Shown here piece after piece: positions 1 through 5,105 of a stretch of DNA of 5,105 nucleotides; positions within the stretch are counted from its first letter, which is position 1; the number at the start of each line of letters is the position of its first letter. The notes beneath the pieces were generated by a model. The model was not told where the DNA came from. It did no database searches and saw only the letters and a program-made list of their open reading frames with translations. Source of the DNA: Crocinitomicaceae bacterium (GTDB lineage: Bacteria; Bacteroidota; Bacteroidia; Flavobacteriales_D; Crocinitomicaceae). The translations under genes were made by a program, and so were the position numbers. The stretch covers positions 1 through 5,105 of the forward strand of contig DORI01000174.1 in NCBI GenBank assembly GCA_003512365.1. The letters are read 5' to 3'.

Positions 1-662
1 CGATTTTTATTTTAGCAACAACTGAGAAACACAAAATAATTCCTACTATTCTTTCGCGATGCCAAATATTTGATTTTAATCGAATAAAGGTGCAAGATAT
101 TTCAGAACATCTCGCGTTAATCGCATCCAAGGAGGGAGTTTCTGCAGATCCTGAATCGCTGCATTTAATTGCCATGAAAGCAGATGGCGCGTTGCGAGAT
201 GCATTGAGTATTTTCGATCAAATGGTGACATTTAGTGGAAATAACCTCACCTACAAAAGTACTTCAGAGAACTTAAACATTCTAGATTACGAATATTATT
301 TCAAAATTGTAGAAGCCGCTGAAAAAGAGGACATACCCATGGCCTTACTCATTCTTCACGATATTTATGATAAAGGATTTGATGGTCATAATTTTGCAAT
401 AGGTCTTGCCGATCATTATAGGAATTTATTGGTATGTAAAGATGTACGAACAAGTTCCTTATTAGAAGTTCCGGAGACCATTCAACGAAAATTCGAAGAA
501 CAAGCAAAGCGAGTTGAAAGTTCAGTTATTTTGAGAGCTCTTCACGTTTTAAGTAAAACTGATGTTCAATATAAATCTTCAAAAAATCCGAGGCTTCTGT
601 TAGAAGTTTCGCTCATGCAACTCTGTTCCTTGAAACAAGAGCACGAAAAAAAAAATCCCTAA
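1..662 (+). CDS. dnaX: DNA polymerase III gamma/tau subunit, 5'-truncated; zero-frame (gamma-like) product
   Basis: ATPase subunit of the clamp loader, which opens and loads the beta sliding clamp at the replication fork. The frame is open from base 3 and the true start lies upstream of the window. Visible in order: the sensor 1 strand (FILATTE, bases 6-26), the SRC arginine-finger motif (TILSRCQ, about 45-65), the sensor 2 helix (GALRDALSIFDQM, about 186-224), then the helical collar domain III. The AAA+ P-loop and Walker B lie outside the window. Zero-frame translation ends at TAA 660-662, directly after the collar and two codons past a 10-A run, giving about 219 visible residues. This is the same architecture as E. 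coli gamma, which is domains I-III with a short tail. The frame then continues in -1 as the tau part. It is the first gene of a compact cluster with menE, a J-protein gene and nth. Family call is certain; the only doubt is whether the frame break is biological or a sequencing error. Confidence 0.93.
   Translation, partial: IFILATTEKHKIIPTILSRCQIFDFNRIKVQDISEHLALIASKEGVSADPESLHLIAMKADGALRDALSIFDQMVTFSGNNLTYKSTSENLNILDYEYYFKIVEAAEKEDIPMALLILHDIYDKGFDGHNFAIGLADHYRNLLVCKDVRTSSLLEVPETIQRKFEEQAKRVESSVILRALHVLSKTDVQYKSSKNPRLLLEVSLMQLCSLKQEHEKKNP
646..655 (+). promoter_or_regulatory. A10 slippery run: candidate programmed frameshift or transcriptional slippage site in dnaX
   Basis: Zero-frame codons are GAA AAA AAA AAT CCC TAA, so the run contains an A AAA AAA heptamer (647-653) in the register used for -1 tandem slippage. 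A stop follows after two more codons. A -1 slip, or one extra A in the transcript, gives EKKKSLTDH and joins the tau frame. In E. coli dnaX the shift is ribosomal at A AAA AAG; in Thermus thermophilus it is transcriptional slippage on a run of nine A. Either mechanism fits here, as does a one-base homopolymer error. Confidence 0.6.
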
Positions 663-1264
663 CGGACCACATTGATATTTTACCATCACCAGTTGATTCG
701 CTTCGAAAATCAACTCTAAAAAAACCAATTGAATCTTCTGTAAAGCAAGAAACAAAGCCATCGGTAATTGTCGAACAAAAAACACTTTCAACTCCAACGG
801 GAAATGTGACGCAAAGTCATATCTCTATTAAAAAAGTTCTAGAGGACCACAAGAAACAAGGTGAATTAGTTCCTGAAAAAGAGTTGCCCAGAGATTTTAT
901 AATTCTAGAGCAATTTAAAATGTATTGGAAACAATTTGCTTATCAGCTTAAAGATAACGGAATGGAAACCTTCCATCATGCCTTGATTAAACGAGACCCT
1001 TTGGTGATAAACGATGAACTTTATGCGATAGTTGTGGATAATCAAGTTCAAGTAGATTATATTCAGCCATTACTTGGTGATTTTATTAGTTTTCTTCGTG
1101 AAAAGGTGAACAATTTTTCTTTAGAAGTTAAACTTCAAATCAGTGATAAACCGGACGAGGAAGTAAAATACCTTACCGGAAAAGATAAATTTGCGGCAAT
1201 GGCAAGAAAAAATCCAAACCTTCATGTCCTTAAATCGTTATTTAATTTGGATATAGACTTTTAG
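653..1264 (+). CDS. dnaX: DnaX tau-specific C-terminal part, reached by -1 frameshift from the gamma frame
   Basis: This is the second half of dnaX, in the -1 frame relative to bases 3-662. The frame is open without a stop from the A-run to TAG 1262-1264. It begins with a low-complexity Lys/Pro/Ser/Thr linker (about 656-800), as expected for the tau tether. A compact domain follows, with the Bacteroidota DnaX tail signatures VDNQVQVDYI, FLREKVNNF, VKYLTGKDKF and the ending LKSLFNLDIDF. In the family, tau's extra domains contact the polymerase alpha subunit and the DnaB helicase. Joined at the A-run, window-visible tau is about 420 residues. A GTG at 806 could start a separate 152-residue protein, but that would leave 150 open, linker-like bases upstream unexplained and has no ribosome-binding site, so I prefer a frameshift fusion. 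The stop is one base before the menE start. Confidence 0.88.
   Translation, partial: KSLTDHIDILPSPVDSLRKSTLKKPIESSVKQETKPSVIVEQKTLSTPTGNVTQSHISIKKVLEDHKKQGELVPEKELPRDFIILEQFKMYWKQFAYQLKDNGMETFHHALIKRDPLVINDELYAIVVDNQVQVDYIQPLLGDFISFLREKVNNFSLEVKLQISDKPDEEVKYLTGKDKFAAMARKNPNLHVLKSLFNLDIDF
691..715 (+). other. Inverted repeat / possible RNA hairpin downstream of the dnaX slippery run
   Basis: AGTTGATT (691-698) is perfectly complementary to AATCAACT (708-715), an 8-bp stem with a 9-base loop that may close further with a CG/CG pair. It lies 35 bases after the A-run. E. coli dnaX has a stimulatory stem-loop, but only about 5-6 bases downstream of its slip site, so a stimulatory role here is doubtful. 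The stem is AT-rich and weak. Confidence 0.3.
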
Positions 1265-1265
1265 G

Positions 1266-2273
1266 ATGTTTAAAGAGGTTATTTATTTACCTGGTTCACA
1301 AGAAATTGAAATAGCTTCTTTCATTAAGGAATACCAGAATAATAGTTCCGAGTTCTCATTTTTTACCTCCGGATCAACCGGCACTCCAAAAAAATTAATT
1401 TTCTCTAAAGATCAGTTGGATGTTTCAGCCAAAAAATCCATTACTTATTTTCAATTAGATGAATCTCACACCTTTTATTTGTGTTTGGATATCAACACAG
1501 TAGCTGCAAAAATGTTAATTGTAAGAGCTTATTTGTGTGGTGCTAGCTTGATCTGCGGACCAGTAAAAAAAGAAATTAATTTACCCAAGGAGGTAAAAAT
1601 AGATTTTATTTCATTGGTTCCAATACAATTAAAATTCCTTATTGAAAAAAACATTGAGTCACTTCGAAAATCTAAAATTCTTATTGGCGGTGCATCTATC
1701 TCTACCGAACTAATAAATCAAATTGTTTCTTTAGATTTGAACTGCTTCCAATCGTTCGGAATGACAGAAACTCTTTCTCATGTGGCCTTGCGGAAAATCT
1801 CCTTTCCAGCCTTACCTTATCAGGCTTTATCGAATATACGTTTTAGTATTTCCGACACTTGCTTGATCATTCATTATCCCGAATTACAAGATACACCAAT
1901 TGTTACCAACGATGAAATTTTACTAATCGACGAGCAACATTTTCACTGGAAAGGAAGAAGGGATTTTGTAGTGAATTCAGGCGGTGTTAAACTTCACCCT
2001 GCAGATATTGAAGATAGAATTTACGAAAATTCAGGTCTAAAAACACTGTTGTTTGGAATTTCCGATAACGAATTAGGTGAAAAATTAGTCATGTTAGTGC
2101 TCACAAATAATTCAATTAACTTACAAAAAAGTGACTTTCCATTTCTATTACCATTTGAAATTCCAAAACAATACCAATGTGTTGCGTCTTTTTTTTACCT
2201 TCCAAATGAGAAAACAGACCGGATAAAAACACAATTAGCTATCAAAGAAAATGAGTGGAGAACGCTATTATAA
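1266..2273 (+). CDS. menE: O-succinylbenzoate-CoA ligase-like AMP-binding enzyme (MenE)
   Basis: Member of the ANL adenylate-forming superfamily; most likely it activates O-succinylbenzoate to its CoA thioester in menaquinone synthesis (cytosolic). The 335 residues show the A3 phosphate-binding loop TSGSTGTPKK (34-43), the A5 motif QSFGMTET (162-169), and the A7/A8 hinge region WKGRRD (228-233) followed by SGGVKLHPADIE (238-249). The short length, lacking much of the N-terminal region of typical acyl-CoA ligases, fits the compact MenE of Bacteroidota. The A10 segment reads KTDRIKT (316-322) rather than the usual TGKIxR, so the catalytic lysine is either Arg319 or shifted to Lys321. The ATG lies one base after the dnaX stop, with no visible Shine-Dalgarno, implying translational coupling. 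The 3' end overlaps the J-protein gene by 23 bases. No other men gene is in view, so the substrate is inferred from family resemblance; another small acyl-CoA ligase is the alternative. Confidence 0.82.
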   Translation: MFKEVIYLPGSQEIEIASFIKEYQNNSSEFSFFTSGSTGTPKKLIFSKDQLDVSAKKSITYFQLDESHTFYLCLDINTVAAKMLIVRAYLCGASLICGPVKKEINLPKEVKIDFISLVPIQLKFLIEKNIESLRKSKILIGGASISTELINQIVSLDLNCFQSFGMTETLSHVALRKISFPALPYQALSNIRFSISDTCLIIHYPELQDTPIVTNDEILLIDEQHFHWKGRRDFVVNSGGVKLHPADIEDRIYENSGLKTLLFGISDNELGEKLVMLVLTNNSINLQKSDFPFLLPFEIPKQYQCVASFFYLPNEKTDRIKTQLAIKENEWRTLL

Positions 2274-3117
2274 GTTATTTGGATTGACTCACGATGCCAG
2301 TGAAGATGAAATAAAAGCTGCCTACAAAAAATTAGCTAAAATTCATCATCCGGATAAAAGTAAATCTCCCAAAGCCGTTGAGAAATTTCAAGAAATTCTA
2401 GAAGCTTACACCTATTTGCTTCAACAATTCAAAAGAAATGATAACGCTATAGAACATACCAATGACAACGAGCAAAATATAGAAGATCAGGAGGATATCG
2501 ACGAATGGACAGCATATAGGCAAAAAGCATGGAAACACTACCAAGAGAAAAAGAAAAAACAAGAACTCGAACTTGAAAATTGGTATGTTAAATTGCGCTC
2601 CGGTTGGAACAGAAAGTTTTTTTTAGGAATTGTGGTGCTATCAAGTACCTTAAACCTGCTTTTGACCATTGACTATTTCTTACCTGCAAAAATAGAAGAT
2701 GACCGAGTAGCGCATTATTCAGAGATTTTATACAAGAGTATGGATAATCATCCGGTTAGTGTGATCGAAACTGAAAATAACAGAACGCTTTGGTTGAATA
2801 ATTTTAACAATGCATATTTTAATCGAAGTCCCTTTATAAAAATTCAAGTTACCCCAATTTTACACCACCCTGTCGAAGTATTAATTACTTCCGATTATAG
2901 AATTTACCATGTACCCGTGCACTTTAATTTTTATTGGGCGCAGCTTCTTGTACAAGTTATTTTATTTCTTCCACTCTTATTCCTTTTTTACAAAAAAAAT
3001 GATGCTTATTTCATTATGGGACATTACGCTACAGTGGTATTAATTGGAGGATTCATCTTATATTTTTTAATTTCCGAAAATAGATTTATTCATCTTATTA
3101 CATTAGGTTACTATTAA
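2251..3117 (+). CDS. Membrane-anchored J-domain (DnaJ-like) protein
   Basis: 288 residues. The N-terminus is a full J domain (about 5-60): YYKLFGL, the helix II run EIKAAYKKLAKI, the invariant HPD at 33-35 that stimulates Hsp70/DnaK ATPase, and helix III FQEILEAYTYL. There is no Gly/Phe region, zinc-finger or DnaJ C-terminal substrate domain, so it is a class C J-protein. A charged, probably coiled stretch (about 61-115) follows, then a hydrophobic segment (about 123-145), an 80-residue loop (146-226), and two more hydrophobic segments (about 227-247 and 256-275). Positive charges before segment 1 and between segments 2 and 3 (KK at 248-249) predict a cytosolic J domain and a periplasmic loop. 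The ATG at 2251 gives a normal J-domain N-terminus and overlaps menE by 23 bases, indicating coupling; nth follows six bases after the stop. The J domain is certain. The specific role and client are unknown, and I do not recognise the membrane part. Confidence 0.88.
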   Translation: MSGERYYKLFGLTHDASEDEIKAAYKKLAKIHHPDKSKSPKAVEKFQEILEAYTYLLQQFKRNDNAIEHTNDNEQNIEDQEDIDEWTAYRQKAWKHYQEKKKKQELELENWYVKLRSGWNRKFFLGIVVLSSTLNLLLTIDYFLPAKIEDDRVAHYSEILYKSMDNHPVSVIETENNRTLWLNNFNNAYFNRSPFIKIQVTPILHHPVEVLITSDYRIYHVPVHFNFYWAQLLVQVILFLPLLFLFYKKNDAYFIMGHYATVVLIGGFILYFLISENRFIHLITLGYY

Positions 3118-3123
3118 TAAATT

Positions 3124-3771
3124 ATGACGAAAAAAGAGAAAGCAAACTTTATTTTGCATGCGCTAAACGAAATTTACCCTGAGACACCAGTTCCTTTGAA
3201 TCACAAAGATGCATACACCTTACTTATTGCTGTTTTGTTAAGTGCACAATGTACCGATGAGCGCGTAAATCAAATTACACCTTTATTATTTAGAAAAGCT
3301 TCTTCACCACAAGATATGATCAAACTTTCCATTGATGAAATAAGGGAAATTATTAAACCATGTGGTCTATCACCTAAAAAATCAAGTGCTATTTGGCATT
3401 TATCTCAAATTCTATTGACTAAACACAATGGAGAAGTACCTCAATCGTTCGAATCATTAGAAGAACTTCCGGGAGTTGGACACAAAACGGCATCTGTTGT
3501 CATGTCACAAGCGTTTGGAGTACCTGCATTTCCTGTAGACACTCATATTCATCGACTATTGACGCGATGGGGTTTAACAAGTGGTAAAAATGTAGAACAA
3601 ACTGAAGCTGATGCAAAAAAACTTTTTCCAAAAGAATGTTGGAATAAATTACATCTTCAAATCATCTTTTATGGTCGATCACACTCCCCCGCTAGATCTC
3701 CAAAACGTGAAATTGATTTTATCACACTAAAAATTGGCACTAAAAAAGCGTTATTAGAATTAAAAGGGTGA
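3124..3771 (+). CDS. nth: Endonuclease III (DNA glycosylase/AP lyase) lacking the [4Fe-4S] cysteines
   Basis: Base-excision repair enzyme that removes oxidised pyrimidines and cleaves abasic sites by beta-elimination. It has 215 residues against 211 in E. coli Nth. Conserved: LLSAQCTD (38-45), the helix-hairpin-helix LPGVGHKTASVV (115-126) with catalytic Lys121, and VDTHIHR (138-144) with catalytic Asp139. E. coli Nth ends with a C-X6-C-X2-C-X5-C cluster motif after its HGR; here the equivalent stretch after YGR (183-185) reads SHSPARSPKREIDFI with no cysteine at any of the four positions. From memory of family members, cluster-free Nth with an SPAR segment is seen in flavobacterial homologues, so this looks like a lineage trait rather than decay. 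The core is intact and activity is expected. The ATG follows the J-protein stop by six bases, making nth the probable last gene of the dnaX unit. Confidence 0.95.
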   Translation: MTKKEKANFILHALNEIYPETPVPLNHKDAYTLLIAVLLSAQCTDERVNQITPLLFRKASSPQDMIKLSIDEIREIIKPCGLSPKKSSAIWHLSQILLTKHNGEVPQSFESLEELPGVGHKTASVVMSQAFGVPAFPVDTHIHRLLTRWGLTSGKNVEQTEADAKKLFPKECWNKLHLQIIFYGRSHSPARSPKREIDFITLKIGTKKALLELKG

Positions 3772-3792
3772 AAGGTTACTAACAACATGTTG

Positions 3793-3815
3793 AAAAAGAC
3801 ATTTAACATCTTTTT
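3793..3815 (+). terminator. Weak candidate intrinsic terminator after nth
   Basis: AAAAAGA (3793-3799) pairs with TCTTTTT (3809-3815), a 7-bp stem with a 9-base loop and a T-rich descending arm, 21 bases after the nth stop. Only one pair is G-C, so the hairpin is feeble. The position between the dnaX-nth cluster and the dnaB promoter is right for a terminator. Confidence 0.3.
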
Positions 3816-3836
3816 ATAAACATTAAGTCCTTAAAA

Positions 3837-3867
3837 TTTCGAAAGGAAAATGCAATCCGTATATTTG
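3837..3867 (+). promoter_or_regulatory. Bacteroidota-type promoter for dnaB
   Basis: TATATTTG (3860-3867) matches the Bacteroidota -7 consensus TAnnTTTG exactly. TTTC at 3837-3840 matches three of four bases of the -33 box TTTG at exactly the 19-base spacing known for this phylum. The predicted transcription start, a few bases after 3867, falls at or beside the dnaB ATG at 3872, suggesting a leaderless or nearly leaderless mRNA. Confidence 0.5.
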
Positions 3868-3871
3868 TTCT

Positions 3872-5105
3872 ATGGAGAATCAAGACAACAACCGCAAACC
3901 AATTTCGCGCATCAAATCACCATCTGTTTTAACAGGCGATCTTGGAAAAATACCTCCTCAAGCAATTGACATTGAGCAAGTTGTTCTTGGCGCCATGATG
4001 TTAGAGAAAAATGCAGTGAACGATACCATTGATGTATTACATCACAATAGTTTTTACGACCCAAAACATCAATATATATACAAAGCAATTCGTGAATTAT
4101 TTGCAGCAACCAGTCCAATAGATCTCGTTACAGTAACCTCCAAACTGCAAAAAAATGGAGAATTAGAAGCAGCAGGTGGAGCAGCTTATATATCCTCTTT
4201 AACAAATCGCGTTGCATCCTCAGCGCACATTCAATTTCACGCAAGAATTATCGCGGAGAAGTATATTAAGCGTGAATTGATTCGTGTAAGTAGTGAGATC
4301 ATTCGTGATGCCTATGACGATACGCAAGACGTATTTGACCTATTGAATAGTGCAGAATCCGGTTTATTTCAAATTGCTGAAAACAATATGAGTAAGCAAG
4401 TTGCTTCAATGCAAAATGTAGTGCGGGAAGCAATTCAAGAAATAGAAAAAGCAGCTCAAAACAGCGATGGTATTTCCGGTGTACCAACTGGTTTTTTCGA
4501 ATTGGACAAAATTACTTCTGGTTGGCAACGTTCTGATATGGTGGTATTGGCAGCAAGGCCGGGTATGGGAAAAACTGCGTTTGTTCTATCTATGGCTAGA
4601 AATACTGCTGTCGATTATGGTATGGGAGTAGCAATTTTTTCTTTGGAAATGTCGTCCGTGCAGTTAGTTAAGCGTCTAATTGCAAGCGAATCAAGGCTGA
4701 GCGCTGAAAAATTAAGAAAAGGGGACCTGAAAGACTACGAGTTTCAACAATTACATTCTCGAATTAGCAAACTTGCAACTGCACCGATTTTCATAGACGA
4801 TACTCCAGGTATCAGTATTTTTGATTTTAGAGCCAAATGCCGAAGATTAAAAGCACAACATAACATCGACCTCATTATCATCGACTATTTACAACTCATT
4901 ATCCCCACACACTCGCGTGCATCAGATTCGATGGTGCAACAGGTCACTGAAATTTCTCGCGCGCTTAAAGGCATGGCACGCGAGCTTGATGTGCCGGTCC
5001 TCGCGCTTTCACAGCTCTCACGTGCGGTAGAGCAGCGTGGCGGTAAGCCCCGTCTTTCAGATTTGCGCGATTCGGGCTCCATTGAACAAGATGCCGACGT
5101 TGTTA
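3872..5105 (+). CDS. dnaB: Replicative DNA helicase DnaB, 3'-truncated by the window
   Basis: Hexameric 5'-3' helicase that unwinds the replication fork and binds primase and the clamp loader's tau. 411 residues are visible; family members have roughly 450-520. An N-terminal domain (about 28-130) begins PPQAIDIEQVVLGAMM. The RecA-like motor has Walker A ARPGMGKT (228-235, Lys234) and Walker B LIIIDYLQL (334-342, Asp338), followed by QLSRAVEQR and the DNA-binding-loop region DLRDSGSIEQDAD. ATG 3872 is the only usable start: the same frame has a stop at 3824-3826 and no ATG/GTG/TTG between. There is no Shine-Dalgarno, and the promoter box ends four bases upstream. Up to about residue 330-342 the protein is typical Bacteroidota DnaB (ELIRVSSEIIRDAYDD, RAKCRRLKAQHNI). 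Beyond that, composition and sequence type change sharply while the frame stays open, so the 3' part may come from another genome. No intein is seen in the visible part. Confidence 0.95.
   Translation, partial: MENQDNNRKPISRIKSPSVLTGDLGKIPPQAIDIEQVVLGAMMLEKNAVNDTIDVLHHNSFYDPKHQYIYKAIRELFAATSPIDLVTVTSKLQKNGELEAAGGAAYISSLTNRVASSAHIQFHARIIAEKYIKRELIRVSSEIIRDAYDDTQDVFDLLNSAESGLFQIAENNMSKQVASMQNVVREAIQEIEKAAQNSDGISGVPTGFFELDKITSGWQRSDMVVLAARPGMGKTAFVLSMARNTAVDYGMGVAIFSLEMSSVQLVKRLIASESRLSAEKLRKGDLKDYEFQQLHSRISKLATAPIFIDDTPGISIFDFRAKCRRLKAQHNIDLIIIDYLQLIIPTHSRASDSMVQQVTEISRALKGMARELDVPVLALSQLSRAVEQRGGKPRLSDLRDSGSIEQDADVV
4862..5105. other. Compositionally foreign 3' segment of dnaB; probable assembly chimera or recombination junction near 4862-4900
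   Basis: Hand counts of G+C per 60 bases are 22 (4381-4440), 23 (4621-4680) and 21 (4801-4860), then 26 (4861-4920), 30, 38 and 33 (4921-5100). After 4892 no TTA leucine or AGA/AGG arginine codon occurs, although all three are common upstream. The encoded SMVQQVTEISRALKG and VEQRGGKPRLSDLRDSGSI resemble DnaB of Patescibacteria as I remember it. Bacteroidota proteins usually have a glycine-rich insert after DYLQL and RGGDKRPQLSDLRESGAI. The change coincides with the conserved Walker B block. Confidence 0.65.

Noticed and set aside
600..797. 65-codon open frame on the - strand across the dnaX frame junction
   Set aside because: It is antisense to two coding frames of dnaX, with no recognisable domain; a shadow.
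806..1264. Stand-alone gene starting at GTG 806
   Set aside because: The same frame is open back to the A-run and encodes a typical tau linker, and the protein matches the DnaX C-terminus. A frameshift fusion explains it better than a separate gene with a GTG start and no ribosome-binding site.
3783..3792. Perfect 10-bp palindrome CAACATGTTG between nth and dnaB
   Set aside because: Could be an operator half-site pair, but it lies over 40 bases upstream of the -33 box, occurs once, and is short enough to be chance in AT-rich DNA.
3850..3969. Small + strand open frame starting ATG 3850, preceded by a purine-rich GAAAGGAAA
   Set aside because: It has a Shine-Dalgarno-like lead, but it overlaps the dnaB start in another frame, spans the promoter box and gives a featureless 39-residue peptide; most likely chance.
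3912..4487. Two - strand open frames (3912-4118 and 4299-4487)
   Set aside because: Both lie opposite strongly conserved DnaB N-terminal and linker coding sequence and show no domain of their own.
4885..5082. 65-codon open frame on the - strand within dnaB
   Set aside because: Arg/Ser/Glu-rich translation typical of the antisense of a GC-rich coding segment. It exists only because composition changes here.
1..5105. CRISPR array, tRNA/rRNA, insertion sequence or phage/defence genes
   Set aside because: No spaced direct repeats, transposase or integrase motifs, or tRNA-like folds were seen. Almost every base is explained by housekeeping coding sequence.

Overview
The window carries a tightly packed set of housekeeping genes, all on the + strand, from an AT-rich Bacteroidota genome (a Flavobacteriales-like member is most likely). 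The call rests on the Bacteroidota-type tau C-terminus of DnaX, a short (335 aa) MenE, an endonuclease III without its iron-sulfur cysteines, a DnaB N-terminal half of Bacteroidota type, a TAnnTTTG-type promoter box, and the lack of clear Shine-Dalgarno sequences.

Layout: (1) 1-1264, the 3' two thirds of dnaX (clamp-loader gamma/tau). It is split into two frames at a 10-A run (646-655), with a stop codon just after the run; a -1 shift restores tau. (2) 1266-2273, a menE-like acyl-CoA/O-succinylbenzoate-CoA ligase, one base after the dnaX stop. (3) 2251-3117, a membrane-anchored J-domain protein overlapping menE by 23 bases. (4) 3124-3771, nth (endonuclease III), six bases further on. These four genes look like one transcription unit mixing replication, menaquinone synthesis, chaperone partner and base-excision repair. 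(5) 3772-3871, a 100-base gap with a weak terminator-like hairpin and a Bacteroidota-type promoter that nearly touches the next start codon. (6) 3872 to the end, dnaB, the replicative helicase, open at the window edge.

The two observations most worth checking are the dnaX frameshift, which matches the gamma/tau recoding design known in Escherichia coli and Thermus, and an abrupt change inside dnaB. From about 4862-4900 onward GC rises from about 36% to about 56%, AGA/AGG and TTA codons disappear, and the protein stops looking like Bacteroidota DnaB and resembles Patescibacteria-type DnaB. That is most simply an assembly chimera at the conserved Walker B region. I see no new defence or mobile system in this window; it is core-genome DNA with these peculiarities.
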